Source: Wolbachia endosymbiont (group B) of Hofmannophila pseudospretella
GTDB taxonomy: Bacteria; Pseudomonadota; Alphaproteobacteria; Rickettsiales; Anaplasmataceae
Length of the DNA stretch: 64,000 bases
Assembly: GCF_964028515.1 (NCBI RefSeq)
Contig: NZ_OZ034788.1
Location: 806,001 to 870,000 of the forward strand
Direction of reading: 5' to 3'
Part shown: one piece after another, positions 44,008 to 53,128 of the stretch
How the letters are laid out: each line of letters starts with the position of its first letter
How positions within the stretch are numbered: the stretch's first letter is position 1
Made by a program: the position numbers and the translations under genes
Notes under the pieces: generated by a model
Told to the model about the DNA's origin: nothing
Seen by the model: only the letters and a program-made list of their open reading frames with translations
Database searches by the model: none

Positions 44008-45441
44008 TCACAACGTTCGTATAGCTGCAACCCGCGAGCTACTATCTCTCATCCACTGAAGGTATTGCACAGCGCTATCTACTTGATCGTCGTGGCGGGT
44101 TTCTGGAAACATTAAAATTTCATACTCAAAATCGCTCAGCCATACTGCTTGGTGTGGCAGAAAAACCCTGCCAGATTCTATTATTGGAACGATTTGGTGG
44201 AATCGAGCGAGCTTACTGTTATGCGGCACTATCTCGATAACAGGTATTGCCTTTAGCTCTTGAATCAATTGCTGACCACTTGTTTTTGCTTCGATTAAAA
44301 TTGCGTGTGGCTTCCATCTTGAAGCTAGTGACAGAACTTGTTCTTTAAGTTTTGGATACTCAAGCTTCGCACGGTACACATCGAGTAAATAAAACTTATT
44401 ATTCACCTTTGTCCAGGTGGTGCAGACACTAAAGCCACTAGAATCGTTTGTTGAAACCGCAGTGTCCCAGCTCTGAGTTATATGTGAGAGATTGTCAGGA
44501 AAATTTCTATAGCGTTTCAACCATTCTTGCTTAATTATACCACTTGAAAGCGGCAGAGGATTTTGTTGATATTGAGCAGCAAAAGCGTAACTCCCAAGTT
44601 CAGCCTTTATCATTTCAATTTCTCCTCCATCTAGGGGATATAGCAGCTGACCTTCCTTTTTTAAGTATAAAATCCTTGAAGATGTAGCGCCTGTTGAGCT
44701 TTTGCACTCATTTGTAGTTACTTGAATAATAGGAACAGGAGAAGGGAGAATTGATCTTTTGATTGAATAGATAATTTCCTTATTTTCAGAAATCATTGGC
44801 AAACAAATATGATGCCATATATTTCTTGGTTTGGAGAGAAGATGCCCAGTCAAATCCTCCTGATGTAGTCTGTGCATTACAACAACAATAACTCCTTTTT
44901 TTCTATTATTGAGCCTAGTTACTAAAGTCTGATCAAACCAATTTGTGGCGCGTTTTCTAAACGTCTCGCTCAAAGCTTGAGAGGAACTCAGTGGATCATC
45001 TACGACGATAAAATCTCCACCTTCACCAGTCAGTGTTCCACCAACAGATGTTGCAATCCTACATCCTCTCTGCACTGTTTGAAATTTATATTTAGTGTTC
45101 TGGTCTTTACATAGTTCTATCTCTGGAAATAGCGCTCTATACCAACTAGACTGCATTACGCATCTGGTGTCGAGCGAATGCTTTTCGCTAAGCCGCTGAG
45201 AATAGCTTGCAACTATTATTCTTGCGGTTGGCTGATTTCCTAGTATCCATGCGGGCCACGCAACACTCACGCACATAGACTTCATTGAGCGTGGAGGCAT
45301 ATTGAATATTATTCGCTTCACTTCACCAACACTTGCTGCTTCAAGCCTGTCTGCTATGATTTTTATATACTGATAATTGTTATACTCACATCCTGGCACC
45401 ACCGTTTGAAAGCATAGTTCGATAAATTTTAAAAAGTTCAT
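44008..45441 (-). CDS. terL: phage terminase large subunit
   Basis: ATP-driven DNA packaging motor with a nuclease domain. The 477-residue product has a Walker A-like site (NMPPRSMKS, 47-55), Walker B FIVVDDP (144-150), ATPase coupling VVMHRLHQEDL and a nuclease domain with QSWDTAVS, LIEAKTSGQQL and RHDDQVDS. The ATG follows AGGAG. It stands alone: no small terminase, portal or capsid genes appear nearby, and the flanks are an ankyrin gene and a repeat-rich spacer holding IS630 copy 2. The closest classes are mu-like and lambda-like packaging proteins; a gene-transfer-agent relic is also possible. Confidence 0.85.
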   Translation of the reverse strand: MNFLKFIELCFQTVVPGCEYNNYQYIKIIADRLEAASVGEVKRIIFNMPPRSMKSMCVSVAWPAWILGNQPTARIIVASYSQRLSEKHSLDTRCVMQSSWYRALFPEIELCKDQNTKYKFQTVQRGCRIATSVGGTLTGEGGDFIVVDDPLSSSQALSETFRKRATNWFDQTLVTRLNNRKKGVIVVVMHRLHQEDLTGHLLSKPRNIWHHICLPMISENKEIIYSIKRSILPSPVPIIQVTTNECKSSTGATSSRILYLKKEGQLLYPLDGGEIEMIKAELGSYAFAAQYQQNPLPLSSGIIKQEWLKRYRNFPDNLSHITQSWDTAVSTNDSSGFSVCTTWTKVNNKFYLLDVYRAKLEYPKLKEQVLSLASRWKPHAILIEAKTSGQQLIQELKAIPVIEIVPHNSKLARFHQIVPIIESGRVFLPHQAVWLSDFEYEILMFPETRHDDQVDSAVQYLQWMRDSSSRVAAIRTL

Positions 45442-45478
45442 GTTAGTCTCCTATAGTGTTAGTGGAATTTACTTTATG

Positions 45479-45658
45479 GTGGTGTCAGCCTCTTTGGTGT
45501 CATATCAGCGTCCTTTTTCTTGTCATCCAAGTAGCCCTTTCCTTGTCATTCCAGTGCTTGACACTGGAATCTAGTTTCACCTTATGATGGTGTTATTCAA
45601 GTAGCCTCTATCCAAGTGCCCCTTTGGTGTCATCCGAGTAGCTGACACTGGTTTCTTA
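45479..45658. repeat. cluster of palindromic-element arms left of IS630 copy 2
   Basis: Three degenerate or partial elements: one around 45500-45545 (catcaag... type arms), a well-kept palindrome gtcattccagtgcttgacac around 45545-45575, and a third (gtcatccgagtagctgacac at 45629-45650) cut by IS630 copy 2. The matching right arm is at 46801-46825. Confidence 0.6.
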
Positions 45659-45740
45659 TACCAATTCCCACTATATAAAGAACAGATAGACAATAATGGG
45701 AAAGAAGTGATACTAAAGTAGATAAAATAGAGAGGTATAA

Positions 45741-46259
45741 ATGGCATTAAGGTCAAAACTATTAGACGAAAAAGTTGTAAATTTGGCGAAAGAAATGTTA
45801 AAAAAGGTCAGAAATAACGCATATGTTTCAAAAAAGTTACAAGCGGTGATAGCAGGAAAAGAAAGTAGTATAAGCGCTGTGGCAAGAATATGTAAAATTT
45901 CAAGGACTGCTTTGACTGAATGGATAAAGCATCTAAAATTTGGTAGAGTAGAAAGATTATTTTCCCCGTCTCAGCGGCGAAGAAAAAGCAAATTAAACAA
46001 AAATCAACGTGAGCAAATTGAAATATGGGTAGAAAGAAATCCAAATATTACTATTAAGGAAGTGCAAATAAAAATCTCAGAGGAATTTGGCCTAAACATT
46101 AGCAAATCAACAGTGCACCGTGAGATACAAAGGATGAAGTTTTCTTACATAACACCGAGGCCAATTCACCATAAACAAGATAAAAACAAGCAAGAAGAGT
46201 TTAAAAAATACTTCAATAAAATAGTCAATTCCCACCCTGAAAAGGAGGTATTTTTTTGA
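45741..46259 (+). CDS. IS630 transposase, N-terminal frame (copy 2)
   Basis: Translation identical to that of copy 1 over all 172 residues. It ends at the same TGA after the seven-T run at 46251-46257. Confidence 0.85.
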   Translation: MALRSKLLDEKVVNLAKEMLKKVRNNAYVSKKLQAVIAGKESSISAVARICKISRTALTEWIKHLKFGRVERLFSPSQRRRKSKLNKNQREQIEIWVERNPNITIKEVQIKISEEFGLNISKSTVHREIQRMKFSYITPRPIHHKQDKNKQEEFKKYFNKIVNSHPEKEVFF

Positions 46260-46332
46260 TGAATCACGATTTGGAACTCATTCAAAAATCGGACACGGAT
46301 GGTTTAAAAAAGGGGTCAGAACACAGGTTAAA

Positions 46333-46746
46333 ATGAAAATTGGTAGACAAAATTTCTATATCTACAGTGCGGTAAATCCAAGAAGTGGTAAGAAAATTAG
46401 CCTACTTGCTCCATATGTAAACACTGATTGTATGAATATATTTCTGGAGCAGATGTCGAAAGATTTAGGCACGAAAGAAGCCTTTCTTGTAATGGATTGT
46501 GCAAGTTGGCATAGATCAAAAAGTTTGAAAATTCAGGAAAACATTACCATCATATACTTGCCTCCTTATTCACCGGAACTGAATCCTGTTGAAAGGTTGT
46601 GGCAATATATCAAATACAATACTTTACGCAATAGTATCTACGATACCATAGGTTTACTTGAAGATGTTTTGTGTAATTTTATTGTCAATATTTCCAGTAC
46701 TACTATTAAACGAGTTTGTAATGTTTCTTATTTGTTCGGTCAGTAA
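46333..46746 (+). CDS. IS630 transposase, catalytic frame (copy 2)
   Basis: Identical 137-residue translation to copy 1. The open frame again reaches back to the T-run, and the first Asp lies upstream of the ATG. Confidence 0.82.
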   Translation: MKIGRQNFYIYSAVNPRSGKKISLLAPYVNTDCMNIFLEQMSKDLGTKEAFLVMDCASWHRSKSLKIQENITIIYLPPYSPELNPVERLWQYIKYNTLRNSIYDTIGLLEDVLCNFIVNISSTTIKRVCNVSYLFGQ

Positions 46747-46800
46747 TGGATTTTGGTATTACCAACAAAACCTAGCATAACTTTTGTGCTCAAAAGATTT

Positions 46801-46825
46801 CTGGATTCCAGCATCAAGTGCTGGC
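46801..46825. repeat. right arm of the palindromic element split by copy 2
   Basis: ctggattccagcatcaagtg followed by ctgg is a diverged form of the family's right arm. It pairs with the left arm at 45629 once the IS is removed. Confidence 0.5.
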
Positions 46826-46861
46826 CTGAAGCTTTAGTTACAAGTATTAAGAAATTTACCA

Positions 46862-47140
46862 AATAAAAAAAAAGGCAAAAGAATCCCCGTGTGACGAGTT
46901 TTGACCCTATAATAATGTAAATTGGCATTGTAATAATGTGCTAACGCTTATTTAAAGCGCGTTTTGGCTGAATGTAGAAAAAATAAAAAAGACATGCAGC
47001 CGCTATAATTTTTGTGTAATTTGCCAATAGATATCTGAATTTTGTCATTGAGCCTGCAGGTCAAAAACAAGGATAAATACTCTTATTATCATGATAAGGG
47101 AGTTGGGGAAATTTGTAAAGCAATCTTTTTCATTTGTATT
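46862..47140 (-). repeat. dispersed repeat, copy B
   Basis: The partner of the 33.8-kb copy. The shared core includes ataataatgtaaattg, tgtgctaacgctt-type sequence, tgcagccgctataatttt and acaaggataaatactc. A minus-strand peptide (MTKFRYLLANYTKIIAAAC...) parallels TKLRYLLADYIKIIAAAC of copy A, but the frames diverge soon after, which speaks against a protein in both. Confidence 0.6.
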
Positions 47141-47182
47141 CCCTTATGCTTGAGGTAATTGCATACAGGCTCATGAATGTCC

Positions 47183-48193
47183 TTACTCTTTATTTCCATG
47201 AATTCCCTTTGAAGTTGAATATTGAAAATTAACTGGAGAATTGTGAATTACTTTGTATATGTGATAACAAGCCATGGCGCTCTCAGCAAAACCATTTAGT
47301 ATCAATTTTAGTTTGTCTGGATAAGTAGCTATATCTCCGATTGCATATATTCTATCTCTACTAGTTCTAAGCGTAGCTGAATTAACAACTATGCGGCCAT
47401 GTTCTAACTCTATACCCCAATTGTTTATTGGACCAAGATTCATTGATAATCCAAAAAATGGCAGCAAAAAATCAGCGGATATTTCTTTTTCTTCCTTAGA
47501 GGTAATGTTTTTTACTATCACTGCGCTCAACTGCCCATTACCTCCTGCTAGTTCGTGTAATTGATATGGCACTACCAGTTCTATCTTTCCATTATTTTTA
47601 AGTGATTCTAATTTATTTCTAGTTTCAGGAGTGCAGCGAAATTCCTTTCTCCTGTGTATCACATAAATTTTCTTTGCAACTTTAGAAAGTTCTACAGTCC
47701 AATCAGCCGCAGAATCACCCCCCCCTGCAATGACTATAGTTTTGTCCTGAAAATCAGAAATTTTATTTACACTATAAAATACAGATTTATTTTCATATTC
47801 TAATATACCACTTAAGGGTGGACGGTTAGGTTCAAACATTCCGTTACCTGCAGCAATGATAACGGCTTTGCATTTTACCTCTGTACCTATGTTCGTTATG
47901 ATAGTAAAGTTTTCACCTTCGTTATTTGAAATCTTTTCCACTTTTTGACTTAAATGGTAAACAGGCTCAAATGGTGAAGCTTGCTCCATTAGTCGCTCAA
48001 TTAATTTTTGGGCAGTAATTACAGGATAACCAGGTATATCATATATTGGCTTTTCTGGGTAAAGAGCTGTGCATTGTCCTCCTGCTTGATCCAAAACATC
48101 TATTATATGACATCTCATATCAAGCATTCCCGCTTGAAAAGCAGTGAATATTCCAATAGGCCCTGCACCTATTATTACGATATCGGTTTCCAT
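47183..48193 (-). CDS. ferredoxin/flavodoxin-NADP reductase, thioredoxin-reductase-like
   Basis: An FAD- and NADPH-binding enzyme of 336 residues. DIVIIGAGPIGIFTAFQAG (FAD site, GxGPxG), IAGGGDSAADW (NADPH site) and IYAIGDIATYPDKLKLILNG (the late FAD site, as in TrxR-type FNR) are seen. The redox CxxC of true thioredoxin reductase is absent; a stretch GGQCTALYPEKPIYDIPGYP replaces it, as in the YumC-type reductases. It would pass electrons between NADPH and ferredoxin for Fe-S assembly. tRNA-Ser lies 169 bases upstream. Confidence 0.92.
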   Translation of the reverse strand: METDIVIIGAGPIGIFTAFQAGMLDMRCHIIDVLDQAGGQCTALYPEKPIYDIPGYPVITAQKLIERLMEQASPFEPVYHLSQKVEKISNNEGENFTIITNIGTEVKCKAVIIAAGNGMFEPNRPPLSGILEYENKSVFYSVNKISDFQDKTIVIAGGGDSAADWTVELSKVAKKIYVIHRRKEFRCTPETRNKLESLKNNGKIELVVPYQLHELAGGNGQLSAVIVKNITSKEEKEISADFLLPFFGLSMNLGPINNWGIELEHGRIVVNSATLRTSRDRIYAIGDIATYPDKLKLILNGFAESAMACYHIYKVIHNSPVNFQYSTSKGIHGNKE

Positions 48194-48361
48194 ATTCAGA
48201 TGGTGATCTATTTATAGATATTAGCTTTCTTTGCTAACAAGGTCAATTTACAAAGGGATGTATTTTTAAAAGATGTGGCTAGATTAGATAAGATTTCCAG
48301 CGTTATGAACCACATAGTCCAAATAAGCTCTAAAAATCAGCTATCATAGCGAGATGCTGTG

Positions 48362-48449
48362 CGGACGGAATGGGATTCGAACCCATGGTACGCTCATCAC
48401 GTACGTCAGTTTTCAAGACTGGTGCCTTAAACCGCTCGGCCATCCGTCC
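48362..48449 (-). tRNA. tRNA-Ser (TGA)
   Basis: On the minus strand, GGACGGA pairs with TCCGTCC. The long variable arm (CGTACGTGATGAGCGTACC) is typical of serine tRNA, and the anticodon loop CTTGAAA gives TGA. The discriminator is G and no CCA is encoded. Length is 88 nt. Confidence 0.95.
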
Positions 48450-48496
48450 ATTTCTTTTCTATCACAATATTTGATTTTAAGCAATCTATAAAAGCT

Positions 48497-49825
48497 TTAC
48501 TTGCCCACGCAAAAGTTGCTAAATATACTGTCCAATATTTCCTCAACATTAATAATTCCAATCACTGCACCAAGTTCAAATGCAGCAAGCCTCAAGTCTT
48601 CAGATATCAACTCAATTGGATTATCGATATTAAAACGTTGTAAATGTTCCAGTGCTTTCTGCATGTGACTCCTATGTCTTTGCCGAGTAATCACAGGAGT
48701 GTCTCTATCATGCCCAAATTTTTCCTCTGCCTTCTCTTTTATGAGAGAGATCAATTTGTTTGTACCTATTTCCTTTAGAATAGAAATGGGTAAAAGATCT
48801 ATGCCATTAATTTTTATATTGTGATTATTGATAACATTGTCAGCTTTGCTCAATACATAAATAGTATCGCTATTTACAACGTTGCAATTGATATTATGAC
48901 GCTGTTCAAAAGGAAATAGTTCTATTCTTAAATCAGCTTCAAAAGACCTTTTTTTCGCTCGACTTATACCTTCTGATTCTATTGGATCTGAACTCTCACG
49001 AATTCCAGCAGTATCAGAGAGAATGATTGGGTATCCGCCAATGTCAATATGAGCTTCAAGTATATCTCTTGTTGTGCCTGCATATTCAGAAACAATAGCA
49101 ATATCACGCTTGGCTAAGAAATTAAACAGAGTTGATTTACCGACATTTGGTTCACCAGTTATTACAATATGTAAACCCTCACGCAACCTTTCGCCCCGTC
49201 TATTATCATTTAAATGCTCTTGTATCAACTGCACGAGAGATTGCACTTCATTATTAATTTTTTCCAATTCACTTTTTTCTGCCCAAATGTCCTCTGGAAA
49301 GTCTATATATGCTTCGATTTTGGATTGTATCGTTATTAATCCTTGCCTCCAATTGCTGTATAGTCTCTCCAATTCTCCTGATATCTGCTTAATCGCTTGT
49401 TTAGCTTGCATTTTCGTTTCAGCATCAATTAAGTCTGCAATTCCTTCTATTTGCGTTAAGTCAAATTTACCATTTAGAAAAGCCCTAAGTGAGAATTCTC
49501 CTGGACTGGCCATAACGAAAATTCTTGATAATCCCTCTAAGATGATTTTTATGACTGCCTTGCTTCCATGCACTTGTAACTCTATAACATCCTCGCCAGT
49601 GAAACTGTTTGGAGCAGGGAAATAGATGATTATTCCATTATCTATCAATTGATTGGAATCATCATATAGATCAACTAAAGTAGCAAATCTTGGTTTAATT
49701 TTTTTCTTAATATGAAAATGATTTAAAGCTTTAAGGGCGTAGTTGCCTGAAATTCTGATTACTGCAACTCCTGACTTACCAAATACGGTTGACAAAGCAA
49801 AAATAGTTTCATTTGTGTTTGTCAT
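48497..49825 (-). CDS. mnmE: tRNA modification GTPase MnmE
   Basis: With MnmG it installs cmnm5 on U34 of tRNAs, using GTP hydrolysis. The 442-residue product has an N-terminal tetrahydrofolate-binding domain (FALSTVFGKSGVAVIRISG), helical domain, G domain with G1 GEPNVGKST (about 224-232), G2 TTRD, G3 DTAGIRE, G4-like LSKADN, and the C-terminal CVGK, the family's CxGK. It lies 47 bp from tRNA-Ser. Confidence 0.96.
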   Translation of the reverse strand: MTNTNETIFALSTVFGKSGVAVIRISGNYALKALNHFHIKKKIKPRFATLVDLYDDSNQLIDNGIIIYFPAPNSFTGEDVIELQVHGSKAVIKIILEGLSRIFVMASPGEFSLRAFLNGKFDLTQIEGIADLIDAETKMQAKQAIKQISGELERLYSNWRQGLITIQSKIEAYIDFPEDIWAEKSELEKINNEVQSLVQLIQEHLNDNRRGERLREGLHIVITGEPNVGKSTLFNFLAKRDIAIVSEYAGTTRDILEAHIDIGGYPIILSDTAGIRESSDPIESEGISRAKKRSFEADLRIELFPFEQRHNINCNVVNSDTIYVLSKADNVINNHNIKINGIDLLPISILKEIGTNKLISLIKEKAEEKFGHDRDTPVITRQRHRSHMQKALEHLQRFNIDNPIELISEDLRLAAFELGAVIGIINVEEILDSIFSNFCVGK

Positions 49826-50022
49826 TATTTATATAAACTACTTAGCAATTTAAGAAATCGAAATACCTAATCTAAAAAATTTTTGCTTATATTACTTATT
49901 CATATTAATGCAGTATTAGTAAATATATTGTATAGAAAAACTACAAAAGTCATCCAGATGAAAATATTTATTTTGAAAACTGATAATATGATTTATAATG
50001 ACTGACACAAGTTTTAAATATT

Positions 50023-50505
50023 ATGCTCAAGAAATTAGCTTGGTATTGGTCTTCTGTAGAGTTAATTAAAGGGTTTGTTATTACATTAAAATATATGTTC
50101 AAACCAAAGGTTACTTTGAGGTATCCTATGGAGAAGGGCCCTTTAAGTCCAAGGTTTCGTGGTGAGCATGCACTGCGTAGGTATCCAAATGGTGAAGAAC
50201 GATGCATAGCTTGTAAGTTATGCGAAGTTATCTGCCCTGCTCAAACAATAGTTATTGAAGCAGAGGAAAGAGAAGACGGTAGTCGCCGAACCACACGCTA
50301 TGATATTGATATGACAAAATGCATATATTGCGGACTTTGCCAAGAAGCATGTCCAGTTGATGCAATTGTGGAGGGTCCTAACTTTGAATTTGCTACTGAA
50401 ACAAGAGAGGAGCTAATGTACAATAAAGAAAAGCTATTGCGTAATGGTGAAGTTTGGGAAGAAGCAATTGCACTCAGGTTAAAAAAGAATAGGCCGTATT
50501 ATTAA
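50023..50505 (+). CDS. nuoI: NADH dehydrogenase subunit I
   Basis: Complex I ferredoxin-like subunit with clusters N6a and N6b. The 160-residue product has two CxxCxxCxxxCP motifs: CIACKLCEVICPAQ and CIYCGLCQEACPVD. The PKVTLRYPMEKGPLSPRFRGEHALRRYP front block is typical of alphaproteobacterial and mitochondrial homologs. It stands separately from nuoF, nuoM and nuoN. Confidence 0.97.
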   Translation: MLKKLAWYWSSVELIKGFVITLKYMFKPKVTLRYPMEKGPLSPRFRGEHALRRYPNGEERCIACKLCEVICPAQTIVIEAEEREDGSRRTTRYDIDMTKCIYCGLCQEACPVDAIVEGPNFEFATETREELMYNKEKLLRNGEVWEEAIALRLKKNRPYY

Positions 50506-50601
50506 CTAGGTATGTCAATAATTAAAATTTCTTACAGCAAGTATGTAATAGATCTTTTGTACAACTGTTATTTAACTGAAAGATCAGTAGCTCACTTTTT
50601 G

Positions 50602-50676
50602 GTGTCATTCCAGCGCGTGACGCTGGAATCTAGAAAAGAAAGAAACATGAATCCCAGTGTCAAGCACTGGGATGAT
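50602..50676. repeat. palindromic element between nuoI and thrS
   Basis: gtcattccagcgcgtgacgc (left arm) and aatcccagtgtcaagcactg (right arm) frame a short spacer. It abuts the thrS start, and its 60-codon open frame (SFQRVTLESRK, NPSVKHWDD) has the same translated signatures as the insertions in birA and ribD. Confidence 0.75.
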
Positions 50677-50690
50677 AAAAGGTCTAATGA

Positions 50691-52592
50691 ATGATAAAAG
50701 TTACCTTTTTAGCCGAACAAAAAGTAAAAGAATACAGTGGTAGAGTCACTGGCTTTGATATATTACAACCGGATGCTTTGAGAGAAGCAATTGCCTTTAA
50801 GGTAAATGGTGAGTTGTATGATCTCTCACGTGAAATTGAATCTGATACAGAGATAGAGGTAATACAACTGAGTGACGAAGCGGGTTTAGATATAATAAGG
50901 CATGATGCTGCTCATATAATGGCGCAGGCAGTAAAAGAGCTCTTTCCTAATACTCAGATTACTATCGGGCCAACAATTCAAGATGGTTTCTACTATGATT
51001 TTGCTACAGATCGTACCTTTACCACGGACGATCTTGCTGCAATAGAAAAAAAAATGAAGGAAATTATAAAAAGTAACCACAGATTCGTCCGAGAAGTTTG
51101 GACTCGTAAGCAGGCAATTGATTTCTTTAGTGATATAGGTGAAAGATACAAGGTTGATATTGTCTCATCAATACCAGAAAACGAAAACCTAACTGTTTAT
51201 AAACAAGGCAACTTTGTAGACCTATGTCGTGGTCCGCACTCACCATCAACTGGCAGAGTTAAAGCGTTTAAACTTATGAAAGTAGCAGGTGCATACTGGC
51301 GTGGCGATTCTAAGGGCCCAATGTTGCAAAGAATATATGGCACCGCGTGGAGAAATAAGGATGAATTAAATACTTATCTTAAACGTCTGGAGGAAGCAGA
51401 AAAACGTGACCATCGTAAAATTGCTAAGGATATGGATTTATTTCACATTCAAGAGGAAGCTGTTGGACAAATTTTTTGGCATGAGCAAGGATATACTCTA
51501 TATAATGTTCTTGAGTCTTATATAAGAAAGAAATTGATAAGTAATGGCTATTTTGAAGTAAAAACTCCTATTTTAGTAAGTAAAGAGCTGTGGGAAAAAT
51601 CGGGACATTGGGATAAGTTTCGTGAAAATATGTTTATTGTTGATGAATCTGAAAGCAAAAAGCTAGCAATAAAACCCATGAATTGTCCTTGCCATGTGCA
51701 GATTTTTAATTATCACACCAGAAGTTATCGTGATCTACCAATACGTATGGCAGAATTTGGCACGTGCCATAGGAATGAAAGCTCAGGCTCATTGCACGGA
51801 CTGATGCGAGTGCGTGGTTTTACGCAAGACGATGCACACATTTTTTGTATGGAAAAACAAGTGAATTCTGAAACTGTAAAGTTTTGTGGCCTTTTAAAAG
51901 AAGTATATTCAGAGCTTGGATTCAATGAAATTTCTGTGAAATTTTCAGATCGTCCAGATATTAGAGCAGGTAATGATGAAGTGTGGAATAGAGCTGAAAA
52001 AGCGCTGCTTGAAGCTGTTAAAGAAGCGGGTTTGAGTTATGAACTGAGCCCTGGCGAAGGTGCATTTTATGGTCCAAAGTTAGAGTTTGTTTTGAAAGAT
52101 GCGATAGGTAGAAATTGGCAATGTGGAACGTTGCAAGTTGATTTTATTTTACCGGAGCGGCTTGGAGCTTTTTATATAGGAGCAGACGGGCACAAGCATC
52201 ACCCTGTTATGTTACATAGGGCAATTCTTGGGACTTTTGAGCGTTTTATTGGAATTTTAATAGAAAACTATGCAGGAAAATTTCCAGTTTGGCTTGCTCC
52301 AACACAGCTTGCTATTCTGACCATTACAAATGAGGCTGACGGTTATGCTACAGAAATCAGCAACGTTTTAAAAGAACAAGGTGTGAGAATCAAAACTGAT
52401 TTGACCAATGAAAAAATTAGCTATAAGATACGTTTACATAGTTCAAGTAAGGTACCTATATTATGGATCATGGGCAAAAATGAAATTATAAATAAAACTG
52501 TGTCAGTGAGGAACTTAGGATCGGAAAAACAGGAGTCTTTTTCTTTGGAGAAAGCTACTGAATTGCTGTTAAAAAGTATTAATTTGAATTAA
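50691..52592 (+). CDS. thrS: threonyl-tRNA synthetase
   Basis: Class II aminoacyl-tRNA synthetase of 633 residues. An N-terminal TGS domain (about 1-62) is followed by the editing domain with HDAAHIMAQAV and a later DLCRGPHSP. The catalytic core shows motif 1, KPMNCPCHVQIF, motif 2 (AEFGTCHRNESSGSLHGLMRVRGFTQDDAHIF) and motif 3 (HPVMLHRAILGTFERFIGIL), with zinc ligands in C and H of the NCPCH and DAH segments. It is the first gene of thrS-infC. The start is chosen at the ATG at 50691; a palindromic element sits immediately upstream. Confidence 0.97.
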   Translation: MIKVTFLAEQKVKEYSGRVTGFDILQPDALREAIAFKVNGELYDLSREIESDTEIEVIQLSDEAGLDIIRHDAAHIMAQAVKELFPNTQITIGPTIQDGFYYDFATDRTFTTDDLAAIEKKMKEIIKSNHRFVREVWTRKQAIDFFSDIGERYKVDIVSSIPENENLTVYKQGNFVDLCRGPHSPSTGRVKAFKLMKVAGAYWRGDSKGPMLQRIYGTAWRNKDELNTYLKRLEEAEKRDHRKIAKDMDLFHIQEEAVGQIFWHEQGYTLYNVLESYIRKKLISNGYFEVKTPILVSKELWEKSGHWDKFRENMFIVDESESKKLAIKPMNCPCHVQIFNYHTRSYRDLPIRMAEFGTCHRNESSGSLHGLMRVRGFTQDDAHIFCMEKQVNSETVKFCGLLKEVYSELGFNEISVKFSDRPDIRAGNDEVWNRAEKALLEAVKEAGLSYELSPGEGAFYGPKLEFVLKDAIGRNWQCGTLQVDFILPERLGAFYIGADGHKHHPVMLHRAILGTFERFIGILIENYAGKFPVWLAPTQLAILTITNEADGYATEISNVLKEQGVRIKTDLTNEKISYKIRLHSSSKVPILWIMGKNEIINKTVSVRNLGSEKQESFSLEKATELLLKSINLN

Positions 52593-52604
52593 TGGAGATA
52601 AAAT

Positions 52605-53123
52605 TTGCAAGTCAAAAAGAACAATAAAAACAGAATTAATGAATTCATCATAGCTAAGGAGGTACGCTTAGTTGATCATAGTGGTGAAATGGTCGGGATT
52701 GTGCCAATAGAACAAGCTTTGGTATCTGCTCAGAATGTCGGTTTAGACTTAGTGGAAATTGTACCTGATTCAACTCCTCCAGTATGTAAAATTCTGGATT
52801 ACAGCAAGCAGAAGTATGATATAAAAAAGAAGGCAAGTGAAGCAAAAAAGAAACAAAAGACATTAACTATAAAAGAAATTAAACTGGGTCCTAATATTGG
52901 TGATCACGACTACGAAACAAAATTGCGTCAAACAAGGGATTTTCTTGTGCATGGACATAGAATTAAAGTCACAATGAGATTTAGAGGGAGAGAGCTTATA
53001 AACACTGAAGTTGGACTGGAAAAATTAGAACGGCTAATTAGAGACGCTGAAGATATTGCAAAAGTAGAATTAGCACCTAAAAGGGAAGGAAATCAATATT
53101 CTTTAACTTTAGCTGCTAAGTAG
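52605..53123 (+). CDS. infC: translation initiation factor IF-3
   Basis: The 172-residue product binds 30S, blocks premature joining and checks the start codon. Seen: NRINEFIIAKEVRLVDHSGE and PVCKILDYSKQKYDIKKK in the N-domain and linker, and LGPNIGDHDYETKLRQTRDFL and VTMRFRGREL in the C-domain. The start is TTG, preceded by GGAG and lying 12 bases after thrS. A rare start codon is a known feature of infC, where the protein discriminates against its own non-ATG start. Confidence 0.97.
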   Translation: MQVKKNNKNRINEFIIAKEVRLVDHSGEMVGIVPIEQALVSAQNVGLDLVEIVPDSTPPVCKILDYSKQKYDIKKKASEAKKKQKTLTIKEIKLGPNIGDHDYETKLRQTRDFLVHGHRIKVTMRFRGRELINTEVGLEKLERLIRDAEDIAKVELAPKREGNQYSLTLAAK

Positions 53124-53128
53124 TAAAA

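Larger units (their letters stand above)
45659..46758 (+). mobile_element. IS630-family insertion sequence, copy 2
   Basis: 1100 bp with the same ends as copy 1, flanked by TTA on both sides. It has inserted into the interior of a palindromic element, whose left arm is at 45629 and right arm at 46801. Confidence 0.92.

Noticed and set aside
49074..49625. Long plus-strand frame antisense to mnmE
   Set aside because: mnmE motifs are clear in the other direction; this is a shadow frame.
50512..50694. 60-codon frame between nuoI and thrS
   Set aside because: It is translation of the palindromic element (SFQRVTLESRK, NPSVKHWDD) and overlaps the thrS start; not a gene.
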